Positions 1 to 12,600 of a stretch of DNA of 64,000 nt are shown piece by piece. The stretch is from Pomacea canaliculata (taxonomy: Eukaryota > Mollusca > Gastropoda > Architaenioglossa > Ampullariidae): positions 29,610,392 through 29,674,391 of the forward strand of contig NC_037596.1 of NCBI RefSeq assembly GCF_003073045.1, read 5' to 3'. Position 1 is the stretch's first letter; every line of letters begins with the position of its first letter. The translations under genes were made by a program, and so were the position numbers. The notes under the pieces are model-generated. The model had not been told where the DNA came from, did no database searches, and was given only the letters and a program-made list of their open reading frames with translations.

Positions 1-844
1 ACAAAGTGTTCAGAAAAGCAAGACTACACCTTTCTATTCTGTCATCTCGTCCATGAAAACTCTCTAAAAGTGATAACTCTAGCACGCTCCATTGAAGAAC
101 CTGTACTAAGCAATACGTATCAATAAAATAAAACAAATAATAATTATATTTATATAGCGCTTTTTCCCATCGTTCAAGGTGGGCTCAAAGCTTTTTATTA
201 AAAAACAAACAAAAATACACAAACATAAAAGGAACGGGTGTCGATACGCAGATCTCACATATAAGTAATGACAACATGGCGCAGATGTGACAGTAGAAAT
301 AAAACGACAGAGGAAAAGATGACAAGTGGCGCAGACACATTCATCCGTTTAGGAAAGTAGCAAATATTTTAACAGATGTACTGATAAACATTGTCAGAAA
401 ACTTCACGCAGATCAACTGACAAATACGAAAGTAAGGGAGAGTAGTCAGCCTCATGTAAGTGAGGTGATGGGAGATCAATCTTATCCAACTAAGCTTTAA
501 GACAGTCTGTGCCCACCTACATGGAATACCAAAGATATGAGCACTAGGTATTGTCATAGTTCAAAAACAGTGGTGTAAAACAACAGACAATATTAACAAC
601 AGAGTGGTCGACAAAACTAGTTTTTCGCTGGCCTCATTCACAGCAGTGATTTAATACAGCTGACGCCCTCTATCTTTGACTACAGAAAGACAGGGACAAA
701 ATAAACAAGGATGAATAATGCTTACTACTATTTAATTATTGTTAATGAAATTAATATTATAGAGACAAAGGCATATCTATGGTATTATATATAATATAAT
801 GAAGAAAGACACTGGGTAGCGATATTTGTAAGAATTAAAACTGA
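1..844. other. Left-edge intergenic DNA
   Basis: AT-rich, no gene seen. About 137-200 contains TTTATATAGCGCTTTTTCCC and GGTGGGCTCAAAGC, resembling a common invertebrate dispersed repeat. A short TA-rich palindromic stretch lies near 785-800. Confidence 0.4.
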
Positions 845-944
845 ATGAATACAAGAGGGAGTGTGTGTGTGTATGTGTGTGTGTGTAATAATAATAATAA
901 ATTATGTATGTGTGTCTATGCGTTCGCGTGTGTGTGTTTCGTGT

Positions 945-1230
945 ATGTGTGTGTAAATGTTAATCGGTTAATGCCAGTGTACGTGCCTGCATGCATAAAA
1001 GGAATATTCCTGTCCTCTGTGTGTGTGTCCAAAGAGCAAAGGTCAGTGTTATCGACGTGTTCGATCGTGTTTCTTCCTGTTAATGAAGCCTCGCTTTCCG
1101 CAACGGCCGAGAAAAAAAAAGATGGAAGTGACGATACAAAGTTTATTCCGGAAATTTCGACTTTGGCAGTTGCTTATTTTTCACTATCAACATCGAATCG
1201 CATAAAGTAAAAAAAAAAAAAAAAAAAAAA
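945..1230. repeat. Unit-flanking repeat B, copy 1
   Basis: Begins GTGTAAATGTTAATCGGTTA and runs through a GCAACGGCCGAGAAAAAAAA stretch to a poly-A run. Matches 63490-63900 closely, except that about 120 bases of the right copy are missing here. Related blocks: 44380 and 52255. Confidence 0.75.
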
Positions 1231-1629
1231 CAACCTCAGAACATTAAAGCAAGGATAAACAGTAGTTTAACTAAAAGCTTACAATAAAATAAAAAAAAAT
1301 TAATACGTAGTGGTATGTCTTGATGAAAGTTTTGACTAATGGTTGTTATGTCGGCGTGTTCTACAACTTTTTTAAATTGTTTTTATTTCATTTATACAAC
1401 TTTTTCTTTCTTGAAATAGCTTAGAGCAAATGGGTTGAAATATTATTGAACCTGATACATCTCTTATCGTAGTATACCAAAGTCTATGTTGATGTCATTT
1501 CCCTCACCTGCCTCCTGTTGTTTTTGTTTTCTAACCGTGTAGGTATTTAGATATCACTTAGTGATCTGGGAAAGGTTCGCCTCACTAAACAAATATCAAA
1601 CCTACAAGTGTGACTACCATTGAACTCAG

Positions 1630-2150
1630 ACCTCACTCATCTTCGTGGCTCAACCATGTGTGAAGAGTGAGCGCCCCATCATCGAGGTACTTGAGCATGA
1701 GATGGCAGTATCCGGCTCTTGTTGAGCCCAGTTCTACGACACAAAGACTAAAGATGGATTTTGTGACAAAAATATGTCCGGAAAATACTGAAGTCTCTTC
1801 TTTCTCGGAAGTTAGAAATCAGATTAAAATACTCAAGAAATTCACACTTCAAGATGAAGAGTAGTTCTTCACGGTTTAGAAGTGTGGGAACCTGTTAGTC
1901 GTTGCACATCTGTTTATCTGCTGGTACTCTCATTTGAGCCTCAAGGGTTTGTGGAAGTGGACACTTGTGTTCTTCATCAGTGTGTCTGGGCGTGTTTAAG
2001 ATCGCAGTATCCGGACCTTTTAGGTCCAGTGTCACTAGTTCTCTGACAATAAGATGAGAAGATGAGGTTGGGCGCAGGATCCAACACAGAGAAACAATTA
2101 AAGGCTCAGGGCAAAAGGAAGTTCATCCCATGTTAAGGAAGTACTCAAGA
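1630..2150. repeat. Diverged repeat shared with 53300-53690
   Basis: Common motifs in the same order: GCTCAACCATGTGTGA, TGACAAAAATAT, GAGCCTCAAGGGTTTG and GTATCCGG. Strongly diverged; upstream of gene 1 as the other copy is upstream of gene 5. Confidence 0.55.
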
Positions 2151-2535
2151 TGGTATTTAGTCTGTACTAATTAAATACTTATTGTTTAAAAAGAATAGCA
2201 GTAAAAAAGAACATTTAAAAAAACAAAAACAATGACAGATTTGAATTCATTTGCGTGTCGTTTATAAAGATTTTAAAATGACATTACATCGATTATTATA
2301 GAAACTCCTCCTCTCAAAAAGATAAAATTTACTATATTTCCATAATAAAGATAATAAAGAAAGTATATTTGGTTGTGGTGATTTCCAAGTAGCACAAACA
2401 GTTAGCAAGTCTTCCGAATGTATTCGTAATGTGAAAAGAAATGGAGCACTGCTATTAAATCATGAAAGTTTGGTTGTCATGACACCGCGAAGTGTCTCCC
2501 TCGCTCACTTCCTTTCAAACAAACTCACAGGGCCA

Positions 2536-3420
2536 GGCAAGACAAGACAAAACAAGACAAGTTTATTATTAATCCACAGCGGAAATACATTTGTCAACAT
2601 CAGGGGCATAAAATACTACACATACTTCAACATTCCCATACTACCACACTCAGTCCCACACATCTATAAAAAAAACTACTACTACTACAGTCATATAACC
2701 TGCAGAACCGTTCTCAAAGCATAAAATCAGAAGCTAGCCGATAGGTCATACTGTTGTTAAAAAGTCTGACAGCAGCCGGAATGAATGAACGACGAAACCG
2801 CTCTGTTCTTCCAGCGTACATACTGAGGTCTATCCGATAAATAGTCTGATACCCAATTCACTGTGCATGGATGCAACGACATACTATGCAGTTTCTGAGC
2901 AAGGAGATGTGGTTGAATGGTCTGGAACGCAGAAGAAAAATCAAAAACCATTACTCGTCCACAAGCAGAGCTCTTCTCAAGATGAGAGTACACAGAGTGT
3001 AACATGTACAATAAAGCATCATCTACCCCAACCTTGTCTCTGTATGCAAACTGCAAGGGATCTTGAAAAGCAGCAACTTGGGTCTTAAGTACTGGTAGCA
3101 CCAATCTCTCAAAAACTTTCATAATGTGCGAGGTAAGAGCTACAGGTCTATAATCGTTTAAGCAAGAAACATGAGCTTTCTTAGGTACAGGAACAATGCA
3201 TGATGTCTTCCAACCAGACGGAATCTTGCCCAGAGACAATGACCTACAGAACAATGTATGAAAAATCTTACACAGCTGCTCAGCACAGATGTACAGTACC
3301 TTAGGCTTGATGCCATCAGGACCTGCTGACTTATTAACATTGATCCTGTTATTAACATCTGCCTGTTCTTTCACAAAACTAAGAATGTTGTGCCGGAACC
3401 TTTTTACTACACCTCTTGCC
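2536..3420 (-). mobile_element. CR1/Rex1-like LINE, truncated and internally deleted
   Basis: The minus strand encodes reverse transcriptase blocks NKSAGPDGIKPKVL, WKTSCIVPVPKK, CLNDYRPVALTSHIMK, FAYRDKVGVDDAL and VMVFDFSSAFQTIQP, stopping at RPQYVR. That is joined directly to the C-terminal RTERFRRSFIPAAVRLF segment, so the catalytic centre and thumb are missing. The 3' end (left) carries a short AAGAC-type pentamer tail, and the 5' end is truncated near 3400. A plain non-LTR element, long inactive. Confidence 0.85.
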
Positions 3421-4122
3421 TAATAAAGCACTTGACTAAGTGATGATGTGATCCCAGCGACTTGTGGAATATATATATATGATAAATTTGAGATACAAAA
3501 AAAGCGATTTCTTTTCTTAGCTTTAAATGCTGCGGCAAAAACAGTGATGCGGCTTGTTTGGAGATTTATTCTGATTTCTTAAATTTTGATTAATATTGGG
3601 ATGAGTTCCATGTTGAAGTTTTATCCGTTTTGCAGTGCTAACTGTTCACATCTCAAAATCAAAGCCACAGACAACTGAAGCAAGGTCAGGTGCTGAAGCA
3701 CACACTGTCATCATGACCAAACTACACGAAATGTCTACGATGCAGCTTTCAAGTTAAGGTGATCGACCTGGCCAGTGACAAAGTTGTATACATTCGCGGC
3801 TTATAAACCTGTGTGGATTGATTGTTAATAAACTAGAGAGTTTACAAAATTATTGGTTGTGTATTACATACAGATGGTTGACTGTGAGCTAGAAAATTGA
3901 TGTATAGCGGATGTACATAGACGTACTATCCACACAGATTTATGAGTTTTCAGTCGATCACATACACATTGGGAGACAATCATAATGAGAAGCTTTTCTC
4001 CGTTATTAACTTCCTTGTCGTCTGACTTAAAGCATCCACACTGCGGTCTGTGCTCAGTGTCAGCTTTCCAGCCAGACTCTCCTCACATCCTCGTCTTCCT
4101 GCAAGACATCGCAGCTAACATC
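3421..4122. promoter_or_regulatory. Gene 1 upstream region and 5' UTR
   Basis: From about 3890 it resembles the promoters of genes 3-5 (ACTATCCACA, TCGATCACATA, CTCCGTTATTAACTTCCTTG), and from about 4029 it is the near-identical 5' UTR. Before 3890 nothing recognisable. Confidence 0.5.
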
Positions 4123-4180
4123 ATGATGCGCTCAGTCCTCAGTGTCTGTGTGATGTTTACTCTTCTAATACAAGGTGTAG
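4123..4180 (+). CDS. Gene 1 exon 1: signal peptide
   Basis: Begins [18 protein letters not shown], a short basic start followed by a hydrophobic core. Of the two consecutive ATGs I chose the first. Exon length is 58 bases, giving phase 1, followed by donor GTAAGT. The 5' UTR and exon match genes 3, 4 and 5 almost base for base. Confidence 0.88.
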
Positions 4181-6601
4181 GTAAGTATTAATTAGTTGGA
4201 GACATTTTTAATACTTTGTATTAGGCCGCGATAAAACATTTGTTGGAAGGTCAAAAGTATAATAAAGAGAATTAACGTACTACTGCACAAGTGCATGTGT
4301 GTGTAGGTGGCTGCTCGTGCTATGCTCACATTATATTCACTTCATTATGCTATGATGCTGCAAGAAGACCATGCCACCCCCTGTAGTACTCGTGTGATGA
4401 CCGACCTTTACAGCATCAGTAAAGTCAGCGGCTAGACTGTAGTGTCACGTGACCCTGACTAGGCTCCTAACGGGCTAACCTGCAACATCATGGGATGCTT
4501 CCTTCAGGCCAAAAGTGGCTCATCTGTTCTAACTTTTTCATCAAGTGTGGCTGATCATCGCTCAAACGAATCTAGTTATACTTGTTCTATGTATTTCCAA
4601 TACCTGAATGTTTTGGAGTAAATGAAAGAAAATGTCAGAAAGTAGCATCTGTTCACAATTTTGTTAAAAATGGTGCATAAAAGGGACACAAATGCCAATG
4701 GCACTAAAGTTATGTAAATAGTATATCGTGTTTCATATCGTCTCAAGCATAGATTTCACAAGATGTGCTAATTGGAAGTAAAATGTACCTGTTGATATGA
4801 CGGTTTTAAGGACGAGTAAGGTGACATTTCAACTTCAGAATCAATCATGCCAATGTTTTTGCAGATTCAGACTCTGAGTGCACTACCATCATCAGCGGTA
4901 AGTACCTGTTTAGTCCGAGTAAAAGATCTCCTTTCATTTGCATTTTGATAAATTTTAATTTTTCATTAAAAATTTTTCCAACAGCTTCATGTTTTTCAAC
5001 TATGATGTTCTCAACTAAAGGTACTTTTTCCAAGATTACAAATAAACAACCATCAATAAATTGTCTTGCTTTCAAAATTAAATTTTGAAAAAAGAGAACG
5101 TACTGTTACAAGATTGTGTCGAATGTAGTAGATGAAAGGGCACATAACTGGGCGGGTACTTGAGAAAAAAGGTACACATTTTTCTTTCTGGTTATTTAAA
5201 AAAAAATAGCTAAATAAATATAACTTTCTGATTTATATAGCCCAAGTGATTTCAATAAGAGAAACAAAAAACTCTTGCATTGAATTGGAAGGACCATAAG
5301 TAACAACAAAATTATTTTTAATGTAGTTTCAGACAAAGCAGGTGATGGGAGATTGCATCTTAGTGGAGGGCGGAAACCTCTTCGTCTTCAACTTTGATTT
5401 TCCACGTTTCTGTCGATTCTTTTTCAGTTTTATCATCTTAATCCTTTTCTCAAACACTTCTCATCTGTATATAAAACACATCTAATGTCACTTACTGTGC
5501 TGACGATCTTATCTACCACGAAAAGCATATAGTCAACTCGATACTATCATTCTCTCGATCATCCGTCCATCCCCCATCTCGCGGCACACACAGTCGTGAC
5601 ACTGTGACAAGGCAGAGTGTTATATAGACAGGGTTAAGAAGAACTGTATTTATTCTGTAAATTAAAAAAAAAAATTCAATCATAAGTTAAATAATGCAGA
5701 TATTTGGACACACGTCTTGTTTCCATTCTCGAAGAACTGCTTTTGTTTTTAATTTACGGAAAGATAAATTATATCTTAAGCTCCACATGAAAAAAAAACC
5801 TAAGGCATCTAACAATGAACCGTCTAAACCAGAATATTTTACACATTGGTTATCAGAAAAATTTTTGAGCAGACGGAACAGGACAGATGATGTTTGTTCT
5901 CCTCATTTCTGATCTGTATGCAACATCGTTTTGCCGAAATTTAAACAGGAGAATGTCTAGCTCGACTTATACCAACATAATTTTTCACTCATCATTGTCA
6001 TCTTATCTAGGTCTGTTGAAGACACTTTAAATATTATACTTGACTTACTATAATGCTCGGTATCGAGCAAACTTACTGATGAGACGGATCAGAATGACAA
6101 AGATGGTGATGGTGTCACAGTTTTTACTTATGATAGTTTCAAGTTTTCTTGCTCAAAAACAAAATGTGATGAACATAATTTTCATCATCTTGCTGCTAAA
6201 AGACAACTTATACAGCACGCTGACGTCATTCATCAAGGATGGATGGAAGGGGTTTGATCACAGGTTGCCGAGCAAGGAGGTCGATACTCCACAGACAGAA
6301 AACTAAATAATTTAAAATAATGTTGACATAAAACAAATAAAAAGAATCCAGTTAATTAGAGCACCAAAGGTCAATAAAAGGTCCTAAATTCACAACTAAT
6401 ACAGTATTTAACAAAAATTACAGAAAACTTTACAAGAGTTAAGAAACACTGGTGTCACTTCCATGAACACAGATCATCCTTTTTAGGGGGGAAAGTATGA
6501 AAGAGGACGGTAGAGCAAATAAGGTGGAGGTTTTATCTCTCCCTTCACTACTAACGGCGAACGTCCTCTCTTGCAAATAAATGATACAAATTGATGATGT
6601 T

Positions 6602-6673
<72 letters not shown>

Positions 6674-9600
6674 GACAAAAGATACAATACAATTAGTTTT
6701 GATCTGTCTAAAATGAAATAAACATGAAAAAAAAGGATCTGAAAATGATTTGTTTTGTTAACAGATTGCTACAGCGCAGTGGTAGACATAGTATTCATTC
6801 TTGACAGTTCAGCAAGCGTGTTCTCTACGGATTTCACTCGCATGCTGCATTTTACCCGTGATTTGGTCTTTAATCTAAACATCGATGGTGGCGATGCTCG
6901 AGTGGGAATCATCACTTACAGTCACACAACCAATGTAGAGTTCTACCTCAGCCAGTATCAAATCGAAACAGAATTACTTACTGCTATCGACGATATCACA
7001 CACTCTCATGGTTTGATGACCAATACAGGAGAAGCTCTAAAAACGATGAGAGAAGAGATGTTCACGGCTGTTCACGGTGACCGACCGGAAGTCCCAAACG
7101 TCGCACTTCTAATCACCGACGGCAATTCCCAGCAAGGAGAGATCACAAAAATTCAGGCAAAGATAAGCAAGGAGGCGGGCATTCACATCTTTGCCATTGG
7201 CATTGGAAAAGTTCACCTCTCAGAACTAATTAACATCGCCAGCGGACACCTGAGGAGAATGTGTTTTCTTTCAGTGAATTTGAGGAGCTGCAGAACTCGA
7301 AAGATAGAATCTGCTCAACCCTTTCTAAGCGCACGTTATTAAAAAGTGAGTTTTAAGAGTTTTGTGTTTATTAAGTGTATATTATTTATATATATTTGAC
7401 TTGAGACATTATGTATATGCAATCATCCTTAACTATATTGTTGAACAGATTATAGAACGACCATTAAGAACTTGTGGAAATGTGTTTTCAAAAAAAAAAA
7501 AATTAAGTTACATTTACATTGAAGGTGCAACTCCAGTTAATGTCGGTGATCTCTTTGGAAAATTATTTATGGTAATTCTAATTGCAGACTTCAGATTGAC
7601 TACACCTATTTCTTTGCCATCACCCGGGACTGGTAAGACAATTTCATAACAGAAAAAGTATGGAAGTTTTATGTTGTTTATTTTTGATATTTCTTTGAAA
7701 CCTCTTCACTTTTTGGTGACAGGGCTGTGCTTAAAAAGTGTTCGTTCTGTGTGTCTATTCTTTTAAGACGTGTTTACCTTGTTGAACATTCTAAGCAAAA
7801 ATGTGTTTAGGTCTGTTGTGAAAGATGTTTGTGTTTCTTCAAAGTAGTAATTGTAATGATGATCGATAAATTAATCACATGATGAATATTTTAAGTAGTA
7901 TTGTACGGGAAACATGTCTAAAGGAAAGCCACAGGTTTTGCAAAAAAATACCAAGCAGAAAAAAACACAGATACCAACCACAATGAATCAATCATACGCA
8001 CTTATGGTGCATAATTTTTCTCTCTCGCTTATACATACATGCATATACAGACACTCACATACACTTCCGTTTTAAGATACAAGTTATATAGAGATACATT
8101 CTGTGGTACTAGAGAGCGATTAACAGGACATCTTTAGATAGCATAAAAAAAATCTAGTATTACTGATATTGTGCTATAAATATTACCGTAAATTTTGAAT
8201 TATAAGCCTCGACTTTTTCCCTGATTTTTAACATTTTGATTGCTTTTTGATAAACTCTATGTTTAAGTGCTAATTGTTGATCTTGTTAAAATATTAACTA
8301 TTCTCACTTTTAAATCAAAGCCGCATACAATCAAATCAAGTAGATCAGTTGCTTTAGCATACACCCTCAAAACGACGATGACGACGACGACAATGATGCA
8401 ACTGTAATAGAAAAAACAATAATTTATACTTCTGTTCTAGTTGCACGTATGGTTCAAGGAAAAAAGACAGACCAGAAGTTGTCATCAGGACGATTAGAAA
8501 TTGTTTACGATGGAATTTGGAAGACAGTGTGCAGAGAAAAATTTGGAAACAATGAAGCTCAGGTCGCCTGCAGGATGCTTGGATTTAACAGGTGAGTTAT
8601 GTTGCCATTCGGTTTGATTGCAACCAGCCTTTGGAAGTTGTAGGCACCACATCTATGTCTGCTTAGTTAAGACATTTCTATCAATCATAATGGGATTTGG
8701 GCATCTTTATTTACATCGCGTACACTCTAATTAACAAAACATAGCTTTTAACAGATTATTTTGTGTACTACTAATTGAAACACGTTTATACATGATTTAT
8801 ATCTAGAAAAAAATTTATGAGGAAAGTAAATTGAACTTAATTAAATTAGATTAAATTGAATTTTATTCTAACCCATTTAAATGATGTTTGCTGGACATTA
8901 TAGAAATACAAAAATATAACTATAAGATATTTGAATGTTACTTATCCTACTTAGTAAAACAGCTATTAAATTACATTTTTAAATGAGTGTAAATGTCGCG
9001 TGTTATTTGCTGGGGCGGCATATCCGGTCGTTTGATGTGACGGGGGAAGGGGCGGAGGCCCTGGTGGCATGGGAAGGGCGGAAGGTTCCCTCTCCCTTTG
9101 AGTTAGACCGGCACGTTTGTTTTGGAAGTCCGGGATCGGACCGGCAGTGAGATAGTAGAGCTTTGGTACGGGAAGGCGTTGCAGGGAGGCTGTGTGCTTT
9201 TTCCTGGGATGAGAAGTGTCCTCGCAGAGGTTTCTTTTCTCCGGCGTTTTCTGCGGGTGGCAGAGCTGGTATATCACGAGCCGAGTGAGTGAGTACAGAA
9301 AACTTCCTGTCGCCGTTGTCCAAGCTAGTGGCTGGCCGGCCGGTGTGCAAGTCTGCGAGGTCTTTGTATAGATGTGTATGGGGTGGGGACGGGCTTATGT
9401 GTTGAGTCTGTTTTATGGGGGATTTTTATTTGTGTTATAATGATGTGTGTTAAGCGTTCAAGATTGTATTAGGGGGCTTTTCTATGTAGATAGGGTTTTG
9501 TTTTTGTCGTAGCATACGACGTTATTTAGATAATGTTACCAGAGAGGCATAAGAGAGCGGCTTTGTGATTGTATATGTGTATGGCCAAAGACTGTGTCTT

Positions 9601-12600
9601 TCACGGGGATGGCTTTGTACAGGCTCCGAAGAACGTGCTGAAAAGTTTTGTGTCCACTGAGAAGTGATTGGCTTTGTTGCTCGCTTCGGGCGTGTGGAAG
9701 TCTGTGTGTGCGGCTGTGAGTGTGTGTGAGTGTGCGAGTCTTGCAGCGCCCGACGGTGGTACGCGACAGTAAATATATAGAGAGAATTGTCATATTAAGA
9801 TTCTTATATCTAATTCTTCGAAAATGCAATCTGTTAACTCATTTATGCTTCAGCATAGCCCTTTAATGCTCCATTCCTTAAAGATAGTTGTGTTGATACT
9901 AGTTTTTGAGATTCACTATATTTAATGTTTTCGTTCCATCTTATTTAAATTTAAATAAAGTATTATAAAAACATGCTCATATCTTCATGTTTGTTGCTAT
10001 GTCTAACAGCTCTAAAGCCATAGCTGTGAGTTCAATGTTCGAAGCGGGTTCAGATGCAATTTTGCCTTTTCACCTGAAGTGTAAAGGCAATGAAGCTAGC
10101 CTGATGCAGTGCCTTAAAATTAAATGTTCGGAATTTGACTGCACACATCTGGAGGATGTTGAAATCATCTGTAACGCTGGTAATATTAATCTCTGACATA
10201 ACTTTTTTTCTGTCGTTGCATGGTTAGTCAACATTTAATCTCATTTGATAATGCATCTATAAAGTGTTGCTTACATCGGATAAGTACTGCTTAGTAATTA
10301 CATATGTGACAGGTAAGCTGTATAATTTGTATGAGTACTTGTTGTTTAGATGGGAAAATGGTTTAATTGTGTAGTATTTGTGGTGATGAGTGAGTGCAAG
10401 ACTACCACCTACTAAGTCTACCACAAAATGTTAAGATAACCAGCTAAAATCTTTCGCATAAGATAATTTTTCCCATTTCCCAATTATTCTCATGGCCATT
10501 GTCATAGAAATGGGTTTAGCTGACAGCAATATATGATTGTAGGACAGTCAGTTGGAAGTATTAAATGTGTTTAGATGATCGAAACACTAGGAACTGCACT
10601 TTTTGATTAGTAAAATCTGATTTATGAAAAATAATTACATACTTTGGTGAATACAAGTCTTTAAATATTAAGATAGTCGCTTGCTTCGAGATAGGTACAT
10701 ACTTTGCTTTCTGTGACACATTTATAGAAAGAATAGTGTCATGGCAAAATCCTAGTAATTTAGTCGTTTAATGCTTTTGTTGATATTTTTTTGTCTAATA
10801 CTTTATACAAATGTATTCTTTACTAATCTTTCTTTTATAAATTTTCTGCAGGAATTCATTACAAGTAGGAAGTTTCTCTTTTTTTAAACTATGTGCTTAT
10901 TTAATTAAATGCAAAATATTAAAGACTATAATTATTTTTATGTTTGCTAAGCTAGTTCTTTTCTAATTCAGCTGAGAAGATAAAATTTCGTTTAATGAAC
11001 AAGAAGAAGAGTGTGGGCGGCTACAAATATATTTTAATGGGCATTGGAACACTGTCTGCGGAACGAGATTTGGGAAAACAGGCGCGAAGGTGGTCTGTGG
11101 ATGTTAGGATTCAACAGGTAATTTGTGAAATATTTCTGTTTTTGATAATGTTTCATATAGCCATATTATTCATTTGGTTTTTTCAATTACAATAAGATGC
11201 ATGTAAATGTAAATATTATTGGCCCTTAAAGTATGAGCAGCATGTAATACATCTTTAGGAAGATAGAGGACACAAAGAACTAATAATGTTGATTCCAGTG
11301 TGATGCATTATGAGATGGTTCACAACTAGGTACGGTTTATGATTGCCAGCTTAAATGAAATATAACAGAGCATATTGTTTAATGTGGCCAGAATAAAACT
11401 TTAACTTCTTCAAACACGTTCTTCAGAAGCAAAGTAATCTTAAGCCGTTTTCTATTAGTTATTTATTGAAAGTATTTTGTCATTTTCCTTTGTGTGTTGG
11501 ATTCGTTCCTTTACTCTACATGATAAGAATAATTTGAGCTACAAAATGAATTTTATAACCTAAAGGCAATTGATGTCAGTCAGAGGAATCTTCCTTTTGT
11601 GATCAGAAAGTTGTCCGAAAGGTGTCCAGTTATTTATCAAGACAGAACAGATACTCCAAGAGAATTTGTTTTAAAATGCTCAGGCAAACGATATGGTATG
11701 ACCATAATCAGGAGTAACAATCGCAGTCACCGAATAAACAACTTTTTGTTTCCTATGCATAACCACAGAAAATTTTCAGTAAAGTTTTGTTCATAGGTGT
11801 GGTGATGTAAGAATTCTATATATTGACATTCCCTACATTCACAGTATGTGCTTTCATAAAACTGTATGCGTGACTAAATATTTGTCGTGTAGCTCATTAT
11901 TTTGTCTGAGTACATTTTTTTACTCATTTTTATAGCACGGAAGCAGCAGCAAAAATATATCGCAGGAGTTTAGGCAACAGTGTGAACATGTCTCTAAGCT
12001 GCCATGGAGAGGAAAGCAGTCTTGATGAGTGCATCGAGACAATTTACTACAACTACAGCTGTAAAGAAGAACTTGGTGTCATGTGCAGTTTGAGTAAGAT
12101 TCTTTTTTTTATAGACTTTTTAAAACTTTTGTTTATATCTTTGACCGTTATACCACTGTAAAGGCATTGTCAAGATTCTTAACAAGGTTCTATATATACA
12201 TATACTTTCAAGTGTTCGACTTCAACAAATTATGGTAGGAACTTGATTACCCTCAAAAACTACATTTTCTTAAATAAGGCTATGATATTTAATACCCCTG
12301 TTTATCGAAATCCGTAGATTTAAAGGCAATAAATGTTCTTCTGTGTGTAAGAGTGCACATATTTTACAATGCAATTAATGCTAGCCCTAAATAAGAAAAA
12401 ACATATAGATTAATGTTCATAAACTATATTTACCGCAAAGAACTGTCATCATATTATTTCAAAGCATTTCTAATTTGTTTAAAAGATTTTTTCTCTCTTT
12501 TTCTCTTTTATCAGACGTTGAGCTAAAGCTCGATTGGCTGTCGTACATCAGAAGGCGGGCGATTAGAAATATTTTTCGAGGAGGACTGGAAAACCGTGTG

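Noticed and set aside
845-1210. 121-codon frame near the left edge
   Set aside because: Low-complexity GT-rich start and a stretch that is part of repeat B. The right-hand copy is not open in the same way.
5694-6306. Open frames of 72 and 88 codons in gene 1 intron 2
   Set aside because: Lysine-, methionine- and isoleucine-rich translations of AT-rich intron with no domain or matching splice phase.
6439-6687. Poly-isoleucine minus-strand frame
   Set aside because: Pure translation of the GAT microsatellite.
8966-9350. Overlapping 103- and 115-codon minus-strand frames
   Set aside because: Two frames over the same GC-rich DNA, no domain, no splice context; explained by composition.
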